A model generated the notes under the pieces. The model saw nothing but the letters and a program-made list of their open reading frames with translations. It had not been told where the DNA came from and did not search any database. From NCBI GenBank assembly GCA_006503535.1, contig QYRS01000002.1:2294001-2358000 (forward strand): a DNA stretch of 64,000 bases, in the 5' to 3' direction. Both the position numbers and the translations under genes were made by a program. The DNA comes from Arthrinium phaeospermum (lineage: Eukaryota > Ascomycota > Sordariomycetes > Amphisphaeriales > Apiosporaceae). This document shows, one piece after another, positions 33,197 to 45,100 of the stretch (its first letter is position 1; every line of letters starts with the position of its first letter).

Positions 33197-34732
33197 ATGT
33201 CTGATTCGTCCAAGGATGGCGTCCTGGCTCTCTGCGGCACGATGACGGGTCTGTCCATCATCGCCGTTGGCCTTCGGTTTTGGGCGCGCAAGCAGCATAA
33301 GGTGCCCCTTATGGCGGATGACTGGACCGCTACTCTTGCTCTTGTACGCCTACCTGCATGACCCTGTTCACTCATCTGGCACGGTCAAACAGTGCTCGCT
33401 GACGATATCGTGAACATTGGCCTTAGTTTTCTTATATTGGTGCATCTATCTGCGTATTCATAAGTAAGTTTCTCCGAATGAACCCATCGGTAATACGCCT
33501 TCTCCATGATGATATTACCCCTGTACTTTGGCTCGCCTCTTGTTTCTATTCGGCGATATAATACGAGTCGAACTAACCATCGCTCCCCCTTAGTGGTGCA
33601 CAACAAAGGATTGGGATACCCCAGCTCAAGTTTGACAACCGAGGAGATAGCTGCCCATCTACGAACACAAATGGAGGTAAGTTCCATGCCGCGCTGTTGC
33701 CCTACTGCTACCACGATCCTAATACAAGTAACCAGTCTGAGATTGCCCTCGATATCCTGACCAACTGCACCATTGCATTCGTGAAGCTCAGCGCTCTCTT
33801 CTTCTACCGTCGGATATTCTGCAGCATTGAGAAACGAAGCGTTTTCGGCATGATCATATGGGCATCGATCGTTGTGGTCGTCCTCTGGCTCCTCGTTTTC
33901 CAATTCCTGGCGGGCTTCCAATGCGGCACGCACTTTCCGGCCCTCTGGGATGGTACATATGACCAATACTGCACGATCTCATTCCCCTTTGCCTACGGCC
34001 TGGCTACTTCCGACTTTCTCCTGGATGTGTGGATTCTGGTTCTTCCAATACCTCGCGTATGTTGTTTCGTATCAACCAAGAACTCCTCTCAGCGTGCCTA
34101 TTTTTTCCAATCGCCGACAATAACATCATTCCAGATTATGAAAATCCATACCACCTTGCGAAGAAAACTATCCATCATGGCAGTGTTCCTTCTGGCTTTG
34201 GTGTAAGAGAGCCTCTCATGATCACTTCCTGTTCCATGACTAAATTACACCGCAGTGGTCTCGCTGCATCAATTGCCCGAATGGTGTCCTATATCAAAGT
34301 CGAGATCGGAGGGCCAGATTATCTTTTCAACACCGACTATAACCGTAAGTTCAATTCCTCTGTTGGAGACGCCGAGTCAAAGTTGCCATTTCTGATGCTC
34401 ACATGGGTTTAACCTTAGGCCTCATCACACAGACGTTCTTTTACACCATGCTGGAGTGTGGAATGGCCCTCGTTGCAGTAAACCTGCCATCACTTCGAGT
34501 CTTGGCCATTTCGCTAAAGGGCTCGGAGTTGATGAACAGCATGAGAAGCATCTTCGAGTTTTCGTTGCTGCGCGGTAGCAGCTCCCAGATCGAGCACCAT
34601 ATTGACTTGGAAGCACCTAGAGCCGATGGCATGAAACGATCATTGAGCACTGGCCCCAGCGAAGGGACAGAAGCAGGAGGCAGCACACTCGCCCAATATC
34701 CGTTTCATTCCATGCAAGGTTCCAGAAGCTAG
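33197..34732 (+). CDS. PTH11-like / fungal rhodopsin-domain membrane protein
   Basis: Seven exons: 33197-33343, 33427-33463, 33594-33676, 33736-34056, 34135-34202, 34256-34344 and 34419-34732. All junctions use GT-AG and the phases close to 352 residues. The protein is predicted to have seven hydrophobic segments, an Asp-Asp-Trp after the first (typical of this family), Phe-x-Lys-Leu-Ser and Phe-Tyr-Arg-Arg-Ile in the middle, and Cys-Gly/Tyr-Cys extracellular cysteines. Leu-Pro-Ile-Pro and an Arg-Arg-Lys-containing loop come before the last helices, with a Ser-rich cytosolic tail. No CFEM domain precedes it. Such proteins are thought to sense surface or host cues in the plasma membrane. It lies 0.54 kb upstream of the NLR gene, in the same orientation. 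Confidence 0.85.
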
Positions 34733-35276
34733 TGTGAGCTTGTGGCGGGCGTCAGGCTGTAGAACGAAAAGGGGGCGGACGGGGGGCAGCCCCATGATTT
34801 GAGCACACCAAGTCGTGACCATACACGCACATAGGTGTCTTGCTTTCATTACACAACAAATTGCCCACACCATCTCAAGGAGTGAGAACCAGAGTATTGG
34901 CACCGTTTCTAGGCATAACAACAACTAGTACTGAAAATAAATTCAAAAATTGATACATTGAGTTGATTGCGAACTGGCCATCAATGTTGTTGGCACGCTA
35001 GATTGTAACCTTTGTTGAGAGTGAAAAAGCACATCACCACTTATCTGCCCGTGAAGCTTGGCCTCTGTACTCCAACCAATGCGCTCGCCATTCTTACGTG
35101 CAGGGGATAAGCAGGAGCGCCAGCGCATGCGCTGCCAATCAATCCATGCCACCGACAGGGGTTGAGGGGGTAAGCTTACGAGCTGCCTGAACCCCGCCTC
35201 AGAGAAGATTCACCCTGTCAACGTCGCAATCAAAGCTTCATCCTAAACAGGCCTTTCTTCAACCACCCTCTGAGCA
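34733..35276. promoter_or_regulatory. Intergenic, promoter of the NLR gene
   Basis: No coding structure was seen. I looked for a short partner gene next to the NLR, as occurs in some fungal NLR-effector pairs. None of the short open stretches here looks real. Confidence 0.45.
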
Positions 35277-38079
35277 ATGCGTCTTCTCAAGCGGCACCCA
35301 GATGGCACGTTTACTCTTACGGCAGATCTCGCTGATGGCTTCCCGCCGTACGCGATTCTTTCGCATACGTGGGGGCCCGATGATCAAGAGGTCGACTTCA
35401 CGGACATGATGGGAGGAACCGGACAACTAAAGGATGGGTATCGGAAGCTGGAGTTCTGTGGCAGCCAAGCGGCCCTCGACGGCCTCGAGTACTTCTGGGT
35501 CGACACGTGCTGTATCAACAAGGCCAACAGCACCGAGTTGCAGGAGGCAATCAACTCGATGTTTCGCTGGTACCAGCAGGCGCAGAAGTGCTACGTCTAT
35601 CTGCCCGACGTGACGTTCGGCTCAGGCGGGTGGACGGCCGCTTTCCAGCAAAGCCGATGGCTGACCCGTGGGTGGACGCTCCAGGAGCTCATCGCGCCCT
35701 CATCTGTCGAGTTCTTTTCCAAGGAGGGCCAGCGGCTCGGCGATAAGCAATCGCTTGGCGATTCCCTTCAGCAGATCACGGGAATTCCCATCGGGGCGCT
35801 TCGCGGAGCAGCTCTGGCCGAGTTCGGCGAGGCCGAGCGCATGTCGTGGTCTGACGGACGCAGTACGAAGAAGGAAGAAGACATGGCTTACTGTCTTCTT
35901 GGACTGTTCAATGTCCACATGCCTTTGATCTATGGCGAAGGAAAGAAGAATGCGCTGCGTCGACTCAGGGAAGAAATCGCAAAACAGTCGGGCTTCCAAG
36001 GTAGGCAACACCGTAGCCCATTCCTCAGGGTCTACTGACAGCATTGAAATAGCGGACCGGAAGACACACTTTATTGTCCCGTTTGGGAAGAATAGAAGTT
36101 TTGTTGGCAGAGAACAGATACTGGCCTGGCTTCTGGACAGGATTCACCCATCGATGCAGGAGAACGATTGCCAGAGGACTATCATCGAAGGGCTCGGAGG
36201 TGTTGGTAAAACCCAGATTGCTCTGGAGGCTGCCTATCGTTTACGCGAGAGGTGCCCCAACTGCTCCGTGTTTTGGGTCCCTGTCGTGAGCATGGCTGCA
36301 TTCGAGAAGGCATACCGAGAGATCGGGCAAGCCCTCAACCTGCAGGCGGTTGAGGACGACAGGGCGGATGTCAAAGCCTTGGTCAATGCAGCACTCAGCA
36401 GGCAAAGTGCTGGCAACTGGCTCATGGTGGTCGACAATGCTGACGACGAAGATTTGCTCATCGGCAACGGCGAAGACGCATCTGTCACCATCGCTTTGCC
36501 TTTCAGTCCCAAAGGCTCGATACTATTCACTACCCGGAACCGCACAGTCGCAACATTGCTTGATGTCGGGCCAAAAGAAGTAGTAGCTGTAGATGGAATG
36601 AACAGAGCCGACGCCATAAAGATGTTACATGGGAACCTCGAAGTGAGCCAAGTTGACGAGGAAAGTACAGAGAAACTGATTGAAATCCTCGCATATCTAC
36701 CTCTGGCAATCAAGCAAGCGTCCGCCTACATGAGGCGAAATGGGATCAGCACACAGAAGTACCTAGGCTATTGTCTGACTTCGGACAAGTCGCAAACGAG
36801 ATTACTATGCCAGGGCTTTGAGGACTGCCACCGTTATTCCAGCATTTCGAATCCGGTTGCTACTACGTGGAACATCACATTCACTCAAATCTCGCAGAAA
36901 TGGCCACTTGCAGCGGATTCTATGAAGCTTGTGTGCCACTACGCAGAGAAAGATATCCCAATAGAACTGTTTCCAGGAAAGGACGACATGGAAAAGAATG
37001 AGGCAATCGGCGTCCTGAAAGGATACGGTTTCGTCTCCGAGCGAGAAACATCAGAGGCATTTGACATCCATCGTCTTGTCCGTCTAGCCATGCGTAACTG
37101 GATCAGAGACAAAGGAAAGGCGCGACGGTGGACCGAATTATCGGTTCGCCGGCTCAATGGCATATTTCCGACTCCCCGAGTTGACAGCAGGAATGTTTGG
37201 TTGGAGTTTCTACCCCATGCGCAAGCTTTGCTGGAGCGGCAAGAGGACTGCTGCAACAAGGAATTGATAGCGACCCTGACGTACAAAGTGGCAAGATCGC
37301 ACCAAGCACTCGGAAACTACGTCCACGCGGAACAATTATACCGGACAGTTCTAAATCTCAAAGATAAGGAACTATGCCCAAAGCATAGTATCATATGGGA
37401 CAGTATGTACCGTCTAGGAATCACACTCAGCGAATTAGAGAAACATGCCGAGGCCGAATCTATCCTTCGACAAGCAATTAAAGCAAAAACCAATGTTCTG
37501 GGTCGAACAAAGGACGCTGATACCTTGAACGCGATGCTGTGGCTAGCAGACTCACTCGGAGAACAAGGGAAGTACGCCGAAGCAGAGAAGATGACCCGAA
37601 AGACACGAAGGAGAATGTTGGATGTTCTAGGCCTAAAGCACCCCCATACAATTAGATCTGGGAACGCCTTGGCACTAATACTGGCTTCTCAAAGAAAGTA
37701 TCTCGAGGCGGAGAAGATGCTACGCCAGACAGAAAGGATAGGAAAAGAAGTATTAGGTCAAGAGTCCCCTCAGAGACTCATCAGCCTGAGTAATTTAGCA
37801 CGCGTGCTCGTGGTTCAAGGCCTGTACGAAGAGGCGGAACGGACTATCCAGGCGACTATCGAATCATCAGAGAGGGTTTTTGGCAATGAGCATCCCAACA
37901 CGCTTAAAAGCAGACATAATCTAGGATGTATGTTTGTACGGCAAGGTAGATACGTGGAGGCGGAGAAGATTCTTAAGGTGACGGTGGAGTTAACAGAGAA
38001 GGTCTGGGGTTCCATGCACCCATTTACAGTGGCAAGCAAGAAATTTCTCCAGATAGCCCTGGACGGCCTGGCAAAATAG
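35277..38079 (+). CDS. Fungal NLR: HET-NB-ARC-TPR
   Basis: Two exons: 35277-36000 and 36053-38079; a 52-bp intron (donor GTAGGC, acceptor AATAG, phase 1) joins them into 916 residues. Residues about 25-240 are a HET domain (Tyr-Ala-Ile-Leu-Ser-His-Thr-Trp, Trp-Val-Asp-Thr-Cys-Cys-Ile, Arg-Gly-Trp-Thr-Leu-Gln-Glu-Leu). Residues about 255-560 are an NB-ARC ATPase with P-loop Gly-Leu-Gly-Gly-Val-Gly-Lys-Thr (288-295), a Walker B strand Met-Val-Val-Asp and a Phe-Thr-Thr-Arg sensor. From about 640 there are six kinesin-light-chain-type TPRs of 42 residues. This is the STAND architecture of heterokaryon-incompatibility and immune receptors, in which ligand binding to repeats triggers HET-mediated cell death. 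The TPR units are diverged from each other, with no sign of recent repeat shuffling. The frame is intact. Confidence 0.93.
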
Positions 38080-39595
38080 AGGGTTTACACCGAACATATG
38101 AATTCAGCTTTATATATTCATTCATTCTACTGATTCTACCAGGCCGGGCCAAATTAGGATTGTGCCCCAAAATCCCTCAAAAGTTGCATCTCGGAGTGTG
38201 ACACTATACACGTACTCGCTGCGACAAGAACAAAACACGACCGACAGCGTTTCGGCCTTGAACGCTGCGTCTCACCTACTGATAATTGGCCGCCGGTGCT
38301 GTGTCATTGGGATGATCTGTGGTTGAAGTTGCAAGTTGCCGTGTGGGTGGGATCGACACTCCCCTGGCTTCTGGTTTGCGCAAGCATCGCGTAGCGTAGC
38401 AGGCAGCGGTGATAACCCAAATCCTTCCAAGTCTATTTCGGCAAAGCGTAGGATAATATGTATTTCAGAAGTTTGTTGTGGGATGGAGCCAGTTGCAGTT
38501 ATTTGAGGGATTGGTGCATTCGCAATCGCTCATTTCGCTGCAAACGGTTCAATGTTGAATTTAGCACGGGAAAGAGAAACGGAGAGCGCAAGAGGGCAAA
38601 AGCCACACAATCGAATCAATTGAGATTCAAACATCTTCGCAACATGCACATCACTCAAGACAGGTATGAATATGATTATATCTTCACTTGTTTGATCGTA
38701 TCAAAATGTACATACATAATCTCTATGTGCTCAACAACCCTGGTTGCGCACCTGAATGAAGAGGCACAGGCACCTTTCTTAGAAAAGGCGCCCGCGGTCT
38801 TCTGGTTGGGGGTATAAAATGAACCGAATTCGCCGCTCTCACCCCTTGCCGTGGGGGGAGATAATAAGTCGTAAAAAAAAGAGGGGAAAAATCAAAATCA
38901 AAACCAGTATGACAACTGAACACAAGATGGTATCTCCTACAAAAAAACACAACTGTTTCCCAACCGTAACTTCCCATTTGCGTCAAGCAGGCCTCATGAG
39001 AAAATAGACCCGGCCGCGACGAACCTTTTGAATTGACCGACCAACCGTCCAAGCCCTGCCAGGAGTATCTCTATTGTTATTAGTGCACCATCCCAGATGC
39101 TAGAAAGAAAAAAGTGGGCGCCACCCGCTGCAGCGGATGGCACTTGGAAGATTGGTGCAGTGATCAAGCATTCCTTGATTTGTGTCGACTCGGGAAAGTG
39201 TATGTCGACCCTGCCCCAACAACGATGTTGTTGACAAGCCAGATAGATGGTGAGCGTAGTGATTTGGTCCGGAGCAATGCCGATGTGTAGCAGCGTCGGG
39301 CTTAGCGTAGCTTTCGGCGATAATGAATCCAGCAGTGGACAGCAGCTTTTTAACTTTTTTTTTGGTGTTTTGGTATGAAACAGAAAAGGAAAATCCAGAG
39401 AGTGACGAAGAGTTGGTCTTTGTTTGTGACATATTTGAAGGAAATGAAAATGAGCGTGTAGAGACCCCTTTCGTATTGGGGAGTCACGTTGGATTTTGGT
39501 TGTGTTTTCTTGCTGCTGTCCTGCTGGGATAAATCGTTGCCGTCAGTTTCGGCGTCTTCGGCGTTGGCCACACCGACTCAAAGCCCAAGTACGCA
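38080..39595. other. Intergenic between convergent genes
   Basis: This lies between the stop codons of the NLR gene (plus) and the large disordered-protein gene (minus). A 119-codon plus-strand stretch (38458-38817) has no domain character. T-rich and A-rich tracts near 38870-38890 and 39350 look like untranslated sequence. Confidence 0.45.
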
Positions 39596-42121
39596 TCATT
39601 GTGTGACGGGCTCGTGGCTACTCCTCCTCCTCTCGCCGGAAGGGCGCGGAGAAATTTCGAGCAGCTTCGCGCTACCGCGGCTGAAGTTGCGTAACTGGTC
39701 GCTGACCTTGACACTTGTGGCTCGTTGCGGGATGCCCGGGTTCTCGCCCTCGGACATTTCGTCATCGCTGGCTTGGTCGACACTGACGTGCTTCTCGTCG
39801 TCTTCGAATGTTTCAAGGAGCCCTTCACGGCTCCGCATGGTATCGCGGTGGTGCATCATAGTCGGGGTGTGCTTAACGTTCCCCCACTTGGGTGACTGGT
39901 CCAAGTCGTCGTTCTCGTCGTCACTGCTTGGCAAAGCCTCGCCGGTGGACTGGCGGCGGAGTTTGTCATCCACCACAGTCTTGAGAAATTCGTCGTCGGC
40001 GATCGAGTGTTGATCAATCTCGTGTTCCTCGGAGTTTCGTGACGGGGAGCCGACGGGGTAGCTTGTCAGAGATGCCTGCACGCCGGACGAGGCGCGCTTC
40101 CGGTTGCCCATCCGCCCTCCGGACAGCCACGAGCCTTCCGAGCCGATGGACGCTAGGGACATGGACTGGGGAGGCGGTGATGTCATCATTTCCTCTCTAT
40201 GCATCGAAATCGGTGTTGCACGATGGCCAGATGTGGGCGTGTCGTAACGCATCACAACATCATCGGGAATCACAGGCAAAGGTTCTGCAAGCGTGCCTTC
40301 GGTCTCCGGTGAAGCGACGCGGGAGTCTGGAGGAGATAGCGGTAACTCGGGAAGGTCCTCGCGGAAACGCGACATCGTCCGCTTGGGTACTTTGGAACTC
40401 AACTGCCGTGGCATGTAGTTCATGGGCTGAGGGGGTTGGTGAGTCGACATGGAGTCTCGTGATGTGTTGGAGAACGATGAAGGCCCAGAATCTCGCTTAT
40501 TTCGTCGTCCCCATTTGAAGAAAGACCATGGCTTCGAGGATGAGCCGCCATCCGAGATTTGTCCTCCTGATTCGGACTCTTCCGATCTCGAAGCAACCCG
40601 CATTGAAGATGGTGTCGATGCCTTTTCAGCGGCATCAGACTTTTCCTTGCTGTCCTTGCTCTCCTTGGGAGATGTTGAACGTTGTTTCTTGGGTCGGATG
40701 AGACCCATCAGCCTGGGGCTGGATGATCGCGACGTTCGGGGCGCCGTCTCGTTCGCGGGCTCCGTTGATTTCGGTTCAGGTACCACTGGCACTGGCGTTA
40801 CAGGCGACAATGGTATGCTGTCTACCCTATGGAAGTTTTCCAGGGGGCTAGGCGAGCGCCGCTTGTCCTGTGGCTCCTCGGCCGGTTTGGCTGGCTCTTT
40901 CTCCCGTTTGCGAGGAGAGTCATCCGACTGCCGTTGCCTTGACGAGGTGACCACCGCGGATGTGGTATCGATGCCAAGGCCCGTAGTGTCCCGGCCCAAG
41001 ACACCCCTTTCTAGGTTTTGTGGAGGTGGTGTGCCATTTCTGGCGGCTTCTGCTTCTTCTGCCCGTTGTCGTTCCGATTTTCTCGCTAGTCGCCTCTCGA
41101 CTCTTTCTCGGTCTCGCTCCGTTTTTCGTTCCTTCCTCCTCTTGTCCCTCTCCATCAGCTCACGGAGATCGGAGGCGTCAAGGTCGTCTGCGAGGTCGTC
41201 GACTCTTTTGTGGGCTCGTAAGGTTGACTCTGGTATCGGGCCCCTTTCCGCCAGCTTCCTCTTCTGCGACCCGGACCGCAGCGGGCCTGAGCCGGAAGAG
41301 GCGCCATAAAGGGGATTGGATGAGTATCGTAGGGTCGGGCGGGGTGCTAGGGCATCCAAGGAGGACAGTTTCCAGGCGATCTGATCCGAATCGGTCGACA
41401 TGGCCGAGTTGATGGACTCGGGTCCGGGCAGAGAGATGTCGGACTCTCGCTGATCCCAGGGTCGAGCGGGCCCCGTACGGGCTCGCTTGCTGTTCCTCTT
41501 CATCGGCCTACCCGAAGTCCAGCTGTCGGTAGCGGGGCGTGTAGGCGGCGGTTGCAACTGGCTCATGGCCTTCACCTCAGCTTCGCGGTCATGATCTTCT
41601 TTCCTTCGTTTGCTGGATTTGTGGCGGGGAAGATGTTGAGCGCTGCGTTTGCTGCCAGAGTTGTTGTGGTGGAGGGTGGGCACTCGGTCCCTGATATCTA
41701 TTTCAGGGTTCTGTGAATCCAGAGTGTGGCCGGTGGTGTGGTTGGATGTTCCCTGTTCCCTGTAATTATCATGGTCGCTAAGTGTCGTGGCGGATTTTGG
41801 AATAGCGGGCACGGGTGGGACTGGGTCGTGCTGGCTGGGACGAGCCCGCGCAACACGAATTGAGTCCCGACGGCCCGGCGAAAAACTATAGGTGCGGCCC
41901 CGCCACTGGTGTTGGTCAGGCAGATCGCCCCGTTGCTGACGTTGCCGCTTGCTAGCTCTGCGACCGGTGGCCTCCAGTAACGATGGCGCTGAATCGACGG
42001 GATCTGACGAGGTGGCGGGTTCAGTTGCTGCTCGAGAGGGCCCTGGTGCATCGGCCGCCTGCCGCCCATTGCCCGGAGGTCGTCTGCGCGAGCCTTTGCG
42101 GCGGAATGGCCAAATGGCCAT
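39596..42121 (-). CDS. Large disordered Ser/Arg/Pro-rich protein, conserved-type hypothetical
   Basis: A single uninterrupted 841-codon frame on the minus strand from ATG 42121. The N-terminus Met-Ala-Ile-Trp-Pro-Phe-Arg-Arg-Lys is a hydrophobic-plus-basic patch of the kind that binds membranes. Most of the rest is low-complexity Ser/Arg/Pro/Glu, with basic clusters suited to nuclear localisation or phosphorylation. About residues 290-370 form a charged predicted coiled coil (many Arg/Glu/Lys). Islands of likely order include Lys-Pro-Trp-Ser-Phe-Phe-Lys-Trp-Gly and Gly-Ser-Glu-Gly-Ser-Trp-Leu-Ser-Gly near residue 680. The pattern of ordered islands in a long disordered chain is familiar from ascomycete scaffold or cortical proteins, but I cannot assign a name or function. 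Confidence 0.85.
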   Translation of the reverse strand: MAIWPFRRKGSRRRPPGNGRQAADAPGPSRAATEPATSSDPVDSAPSLLEATGRRASKRQRQQRGDLPDQHQWRGRTYSFSPGRRDSIRVARARPSQHDPVPPVPAIPKSATTLSDHDNYREQGTSNHTTGHTLDSQNPEIDIRDRVPTLHHNNSGSKRSAQHLPRHKSSKRRKEDHDREAEVKAMSQLQPPPTRPATDSWTSGRPMKRNSKRARTGPARPWDQRESDISLPGPESINSAMSTDSDQIAWKLSSLDALAPRPTLRYSSNPLYGASSGSGPLRSGSQKRKLAERGPIPESTLRAHKRVDDLADDLDASDLRELMERDKRRKERKTERDRERVERRLARKSERQRAEEAEAARNGTPPPQNLERGVLGRDTTGLGIDTTSAVVTSSRQRQSDDSPRKREKEPAKPAEEPQDKRRSPSPLENFHRVDSIPLSPVTPVPVVPEPKSTEPANETAPRTSRSSSPRLMGLIRPKKQRSTSPKESKDSKEKSDAAEKASTPSSMRVASRSEESESGGQISDGGSSSKPWSFFKWGRRNKRDSGPSSFSNTSRDSMSTHQPPQPMNYMPRQLSSKVPKRTMSRFREDLPELPLSPPDSRVASPETEGTLAEPLPVIPDDVVMRYDTPTSGHRATPISMHREEMMTSPPPQSMSLASIGSEGSWLSGGRMGNRKRASSGVQASLTSYPVGSPSRNSEEHEIDQHSIADDEFLKTVVDDKLRRQSTGEALPSSDDENDDLDQSPKWGNVKHTPTMMHHRDTMRSREGLLETFEDDEKHVSVDQASDDEMSEGENPGIPQRATSVKVSDQLRNFSRGSAKLLEISPRPSGERRRSSHEPVTQ

Positions 42122-45100
42122 TATGCCCTGGGTTGATGTGCAGCCTTTTTATGCAGGTGTGTGTCGCAGGAGGCGGCGCCTAGCAATGCAAAGTCGGTGC
42201 CCTACAAGGGTGTTGGTTGTTGTGCGTGATGCTTGTAGACGGTGATGTAGGTATTAACATTATCGCCATTTATGAGGTCGTTTGGGCCGAGTAATTGAAT
42301 TCCGGAAAGCAAATTGCCGTCGCTTCGACTTGTGGGCGCCGTACAAAAACGGTGAGTGACTTGATGCTGGCGGCTTGTCTAGCTGGTAGGTTGGCCGTGA
42401 AATGTTCGGTGCCGCTGCAATGTCGAAAACGAGCTCAAAGAGCCTCGAAAATAGGTTACTTTAGGCAAGAGAGATGCAGTTGCACAGCATCCGGGCGGTC
42501 GTGTTTGCGCAACGGTTGAACAGGGCCTGAAAATTGATTGAGCCGGCCAAGGGGAGAGAGGGAGAGAGCCAAAGGCCGCCTATCGACACCCAAAGACTAA
42601 TGGCAGCAGGTGAGAACGGCAGATGCAGATCGACCGTATTGAAACGCGCGGGCTTTACGTCGGCCAGGAAAATATCGAACTCTAACAGATTGCAGCAAAT
42701 TGGCGTATTTGCATGGCCATGCTCCCCGTCGCGTTGAATGTTGTGCTGTCTAGTATTGATGCGAAATCCAGCGCACCCGGGTGGCAATCGAGATTTGCGT
42801 GCGTTCTGGAATGACTAGGTTTCACTCAATTCTTCGCTCAATGCCGGACTGGGTGGGGTGATGGTACAAGTCAAAGGGGAATGAGAGTCGGGGGGGTCTC
42901 GACTTTGCTGAGGGAGGAGCATGAACAACAGGAACAGGAACTGATGAACTGCGAACGGGGTAGACCCAGGGCAGACGGAGGGGTGATATGTGATCAGGAC
43001 GGCTGGTGGTAGTAGTGGTGGTTAGATGGGTATTGCCCGGCTGTAGGCAGTGGGAGATGGGATGCTTTTGCTTGCTCCTTGCTCCCTGCTCTCTACGGCG
43101 ATGCCTTCTTTCGGGGGTGGCGTTGGCGGGCGTGGCCAACAGGGCATGCTGCTATTTTTGACTTAGATTTTAAGAAGAAATACCAACAATGCTTCTTCTT
43201 ACTCGCTTGCCGTCGAGACCAAGACCCTACAATCTACAGCATCAGGCAGGTCAGCATCAAGTGCCCCCTATGTATGTAGCTCTATCCTAGGGGCTAGAGA
43301 TGTAGCGAGGCCTACCTAGCTGGCTGTTCCATCCCGCGTCTTGTTCTGCTTTTCTCCCACGCCCACGCTGCAATTGACCTCCGATGTACCTGTACAAACC
43401 ATAAAGTCGGGAGGCAGGTACAAAAGCAAAAGAACCCACATGTTCCCTGCTCACACGCTTCAAGCAGGCTCGTTACGCACCGGTACCTACATGGCTCATG
43501 GGCGATGGTGCCAATCGTAGTGGGGGCGTTGGAAATCTCGTCTGTGTCCGGTTTCCTCTTCTGTGTTACCGCTAGAACAACCAGACAAGGTACTTCGAGC
43601 TCATATCCATGTCGATTTGGTGGCCGATGTGCCAACAGCCCTTTTCCCCCCTCCGAACCTGTTGATAGGTACGGCAAGTACAGCTGTAGCGGGCATATGA
43701 GGCAAAAACATTCGTACAGCACGTTACGTGTTGGCCTGGGCTAAGCCTGGAGAATGGCCCTAATACTCCAAACACCCCCCCAACAACCATCCTTCCTGAG
43801 AGGCTCAGAGGCTCGAATCCGAACCGGCCGTGCTTGCGATACCCTATTTTGAACCTTACCTTTGTGTATGTGTATCATCCAGTGGTAGGCGCTAGCTGGT
43901 CCACCGTGACTCGCGAGAAAAACTGCCTATGCAAGTGGATTTCCTATTCCGAGCTTCTCCTGCGACAGATTCGGCGAACCTGCTGCTTTGTGGCCGCACC
44001 ATCGAGCCATTGTTGTTACGGTACAGTAAGTATTTCGGGCAAAGGTGAGCAAGTAGCCAACCTCGGGCTCTCTCTATCTTCTTACGATAGAGTGTGTGTC
44101 GGTGATGTCAATGTAGGGCCGGCCTGTCTGGGTCGGTAGCAGATAGAGGTAGCGGTAGCGGTACCTCGACCTTTCCCACGATACAAGTCGCAGCCCCTGC
44201 CTCTTTCGAACCAGTGACCCCCTGAACAAACCTGTCGATGCAGATCGTATTCATAAGCGGCTAAGCGGCCAGGGTGAAGGGGCGTGGCTAGGTGGTGACC
44301 TAGTCCTGCCCTCTCTTTCGTGACTGACTGACTGGCAGAGAAGCAGAAGCCCTATTGTACTTGTAGTGCCGCGTCCTCAACAACACACCAGTCTACTATC
44401 CTGTATGTTATCCAGCGGATGCTAACGCTTTGATGCTTGGAGGGAGCTACAGGTACGGCGAGCAGCGTTCTGTGTGTTTGTTATTGGTCGCGGCAGAAAT
44501 CGTGGAGGGTATTGCCTAGGCTAGATTATGTCGCGACATTTTTTCCCCGAGCCCCTCGGTGGCCTGCCGATCCATAACTCCCGGCCAGTGCCACCGCCAC
44601 GAGGTTTGGGATATCTCAAGTCATCAATCAACCGAGGAAGTTGCAGTGGCTGTCCATAATATCACAATTCGAAAAAGCCTGGTTTCTGCTTACGTTTGGC
44701 AACCAGGTATTCAAACATTGCTTTGACGCATGCCTTTCCCATTGCTTTTGAGGCTGTCCTGCAGCAATCCTGCTGAAAAGAATCTCACTAAAACTGGGGG
44801 AAAAAGTACGGACTAGAGACAGCCCAGCCACTGATGGGGACCGGCGGCAGACGTATTGTAAGTTGGATTATTCTTCGAACAGCAAAACTTCCATTCAAAT
44901 ACGGGAAATCGCAGATCATAGCGGAAAGGCGCATATCTCATTTCACATACTCAATCTAGATCGGGTTTGCTCGCATTTCGAAGTTTGTCGAAAGAAACGT
45001 GGCGAGCGCTACCGCCATCGATTACATTGCTCCCGGTAGCTCACGTCACGGCAGCTCCTGTTTTCCCAGGCACGGCAGTCAATCTCCCTCAAATTGTCTC

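Noticed and set aside
35932..36052. Reading the NB-ARC-TPR part as a separate gene starting at 35932
   Set aside because: A 52-bp intron with GT-AG ends and correct phase joins it to the HET domain, giving a standard HET-NB-ARC-TPR receptor. The separate start would begin inside HET coding sequence.
40449..41309. 286-codon plus-strand frame inside the 841-codon gene
   Set aside because: Antisense shadow of a Ser/Arg-rich frame, with no domain and no intergenic context.
43312..43722. 136-codon minus-strand frame in the 5.9-kb gap
   Set aside because: No signal peptide, domain or splice context; length is within chance for this composition.
44180..44235. Possible tRNA B box (GGTTCGAAA) on the minus strand
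   Set aside because: No matching A box or acceptor-stem pairing upstream.
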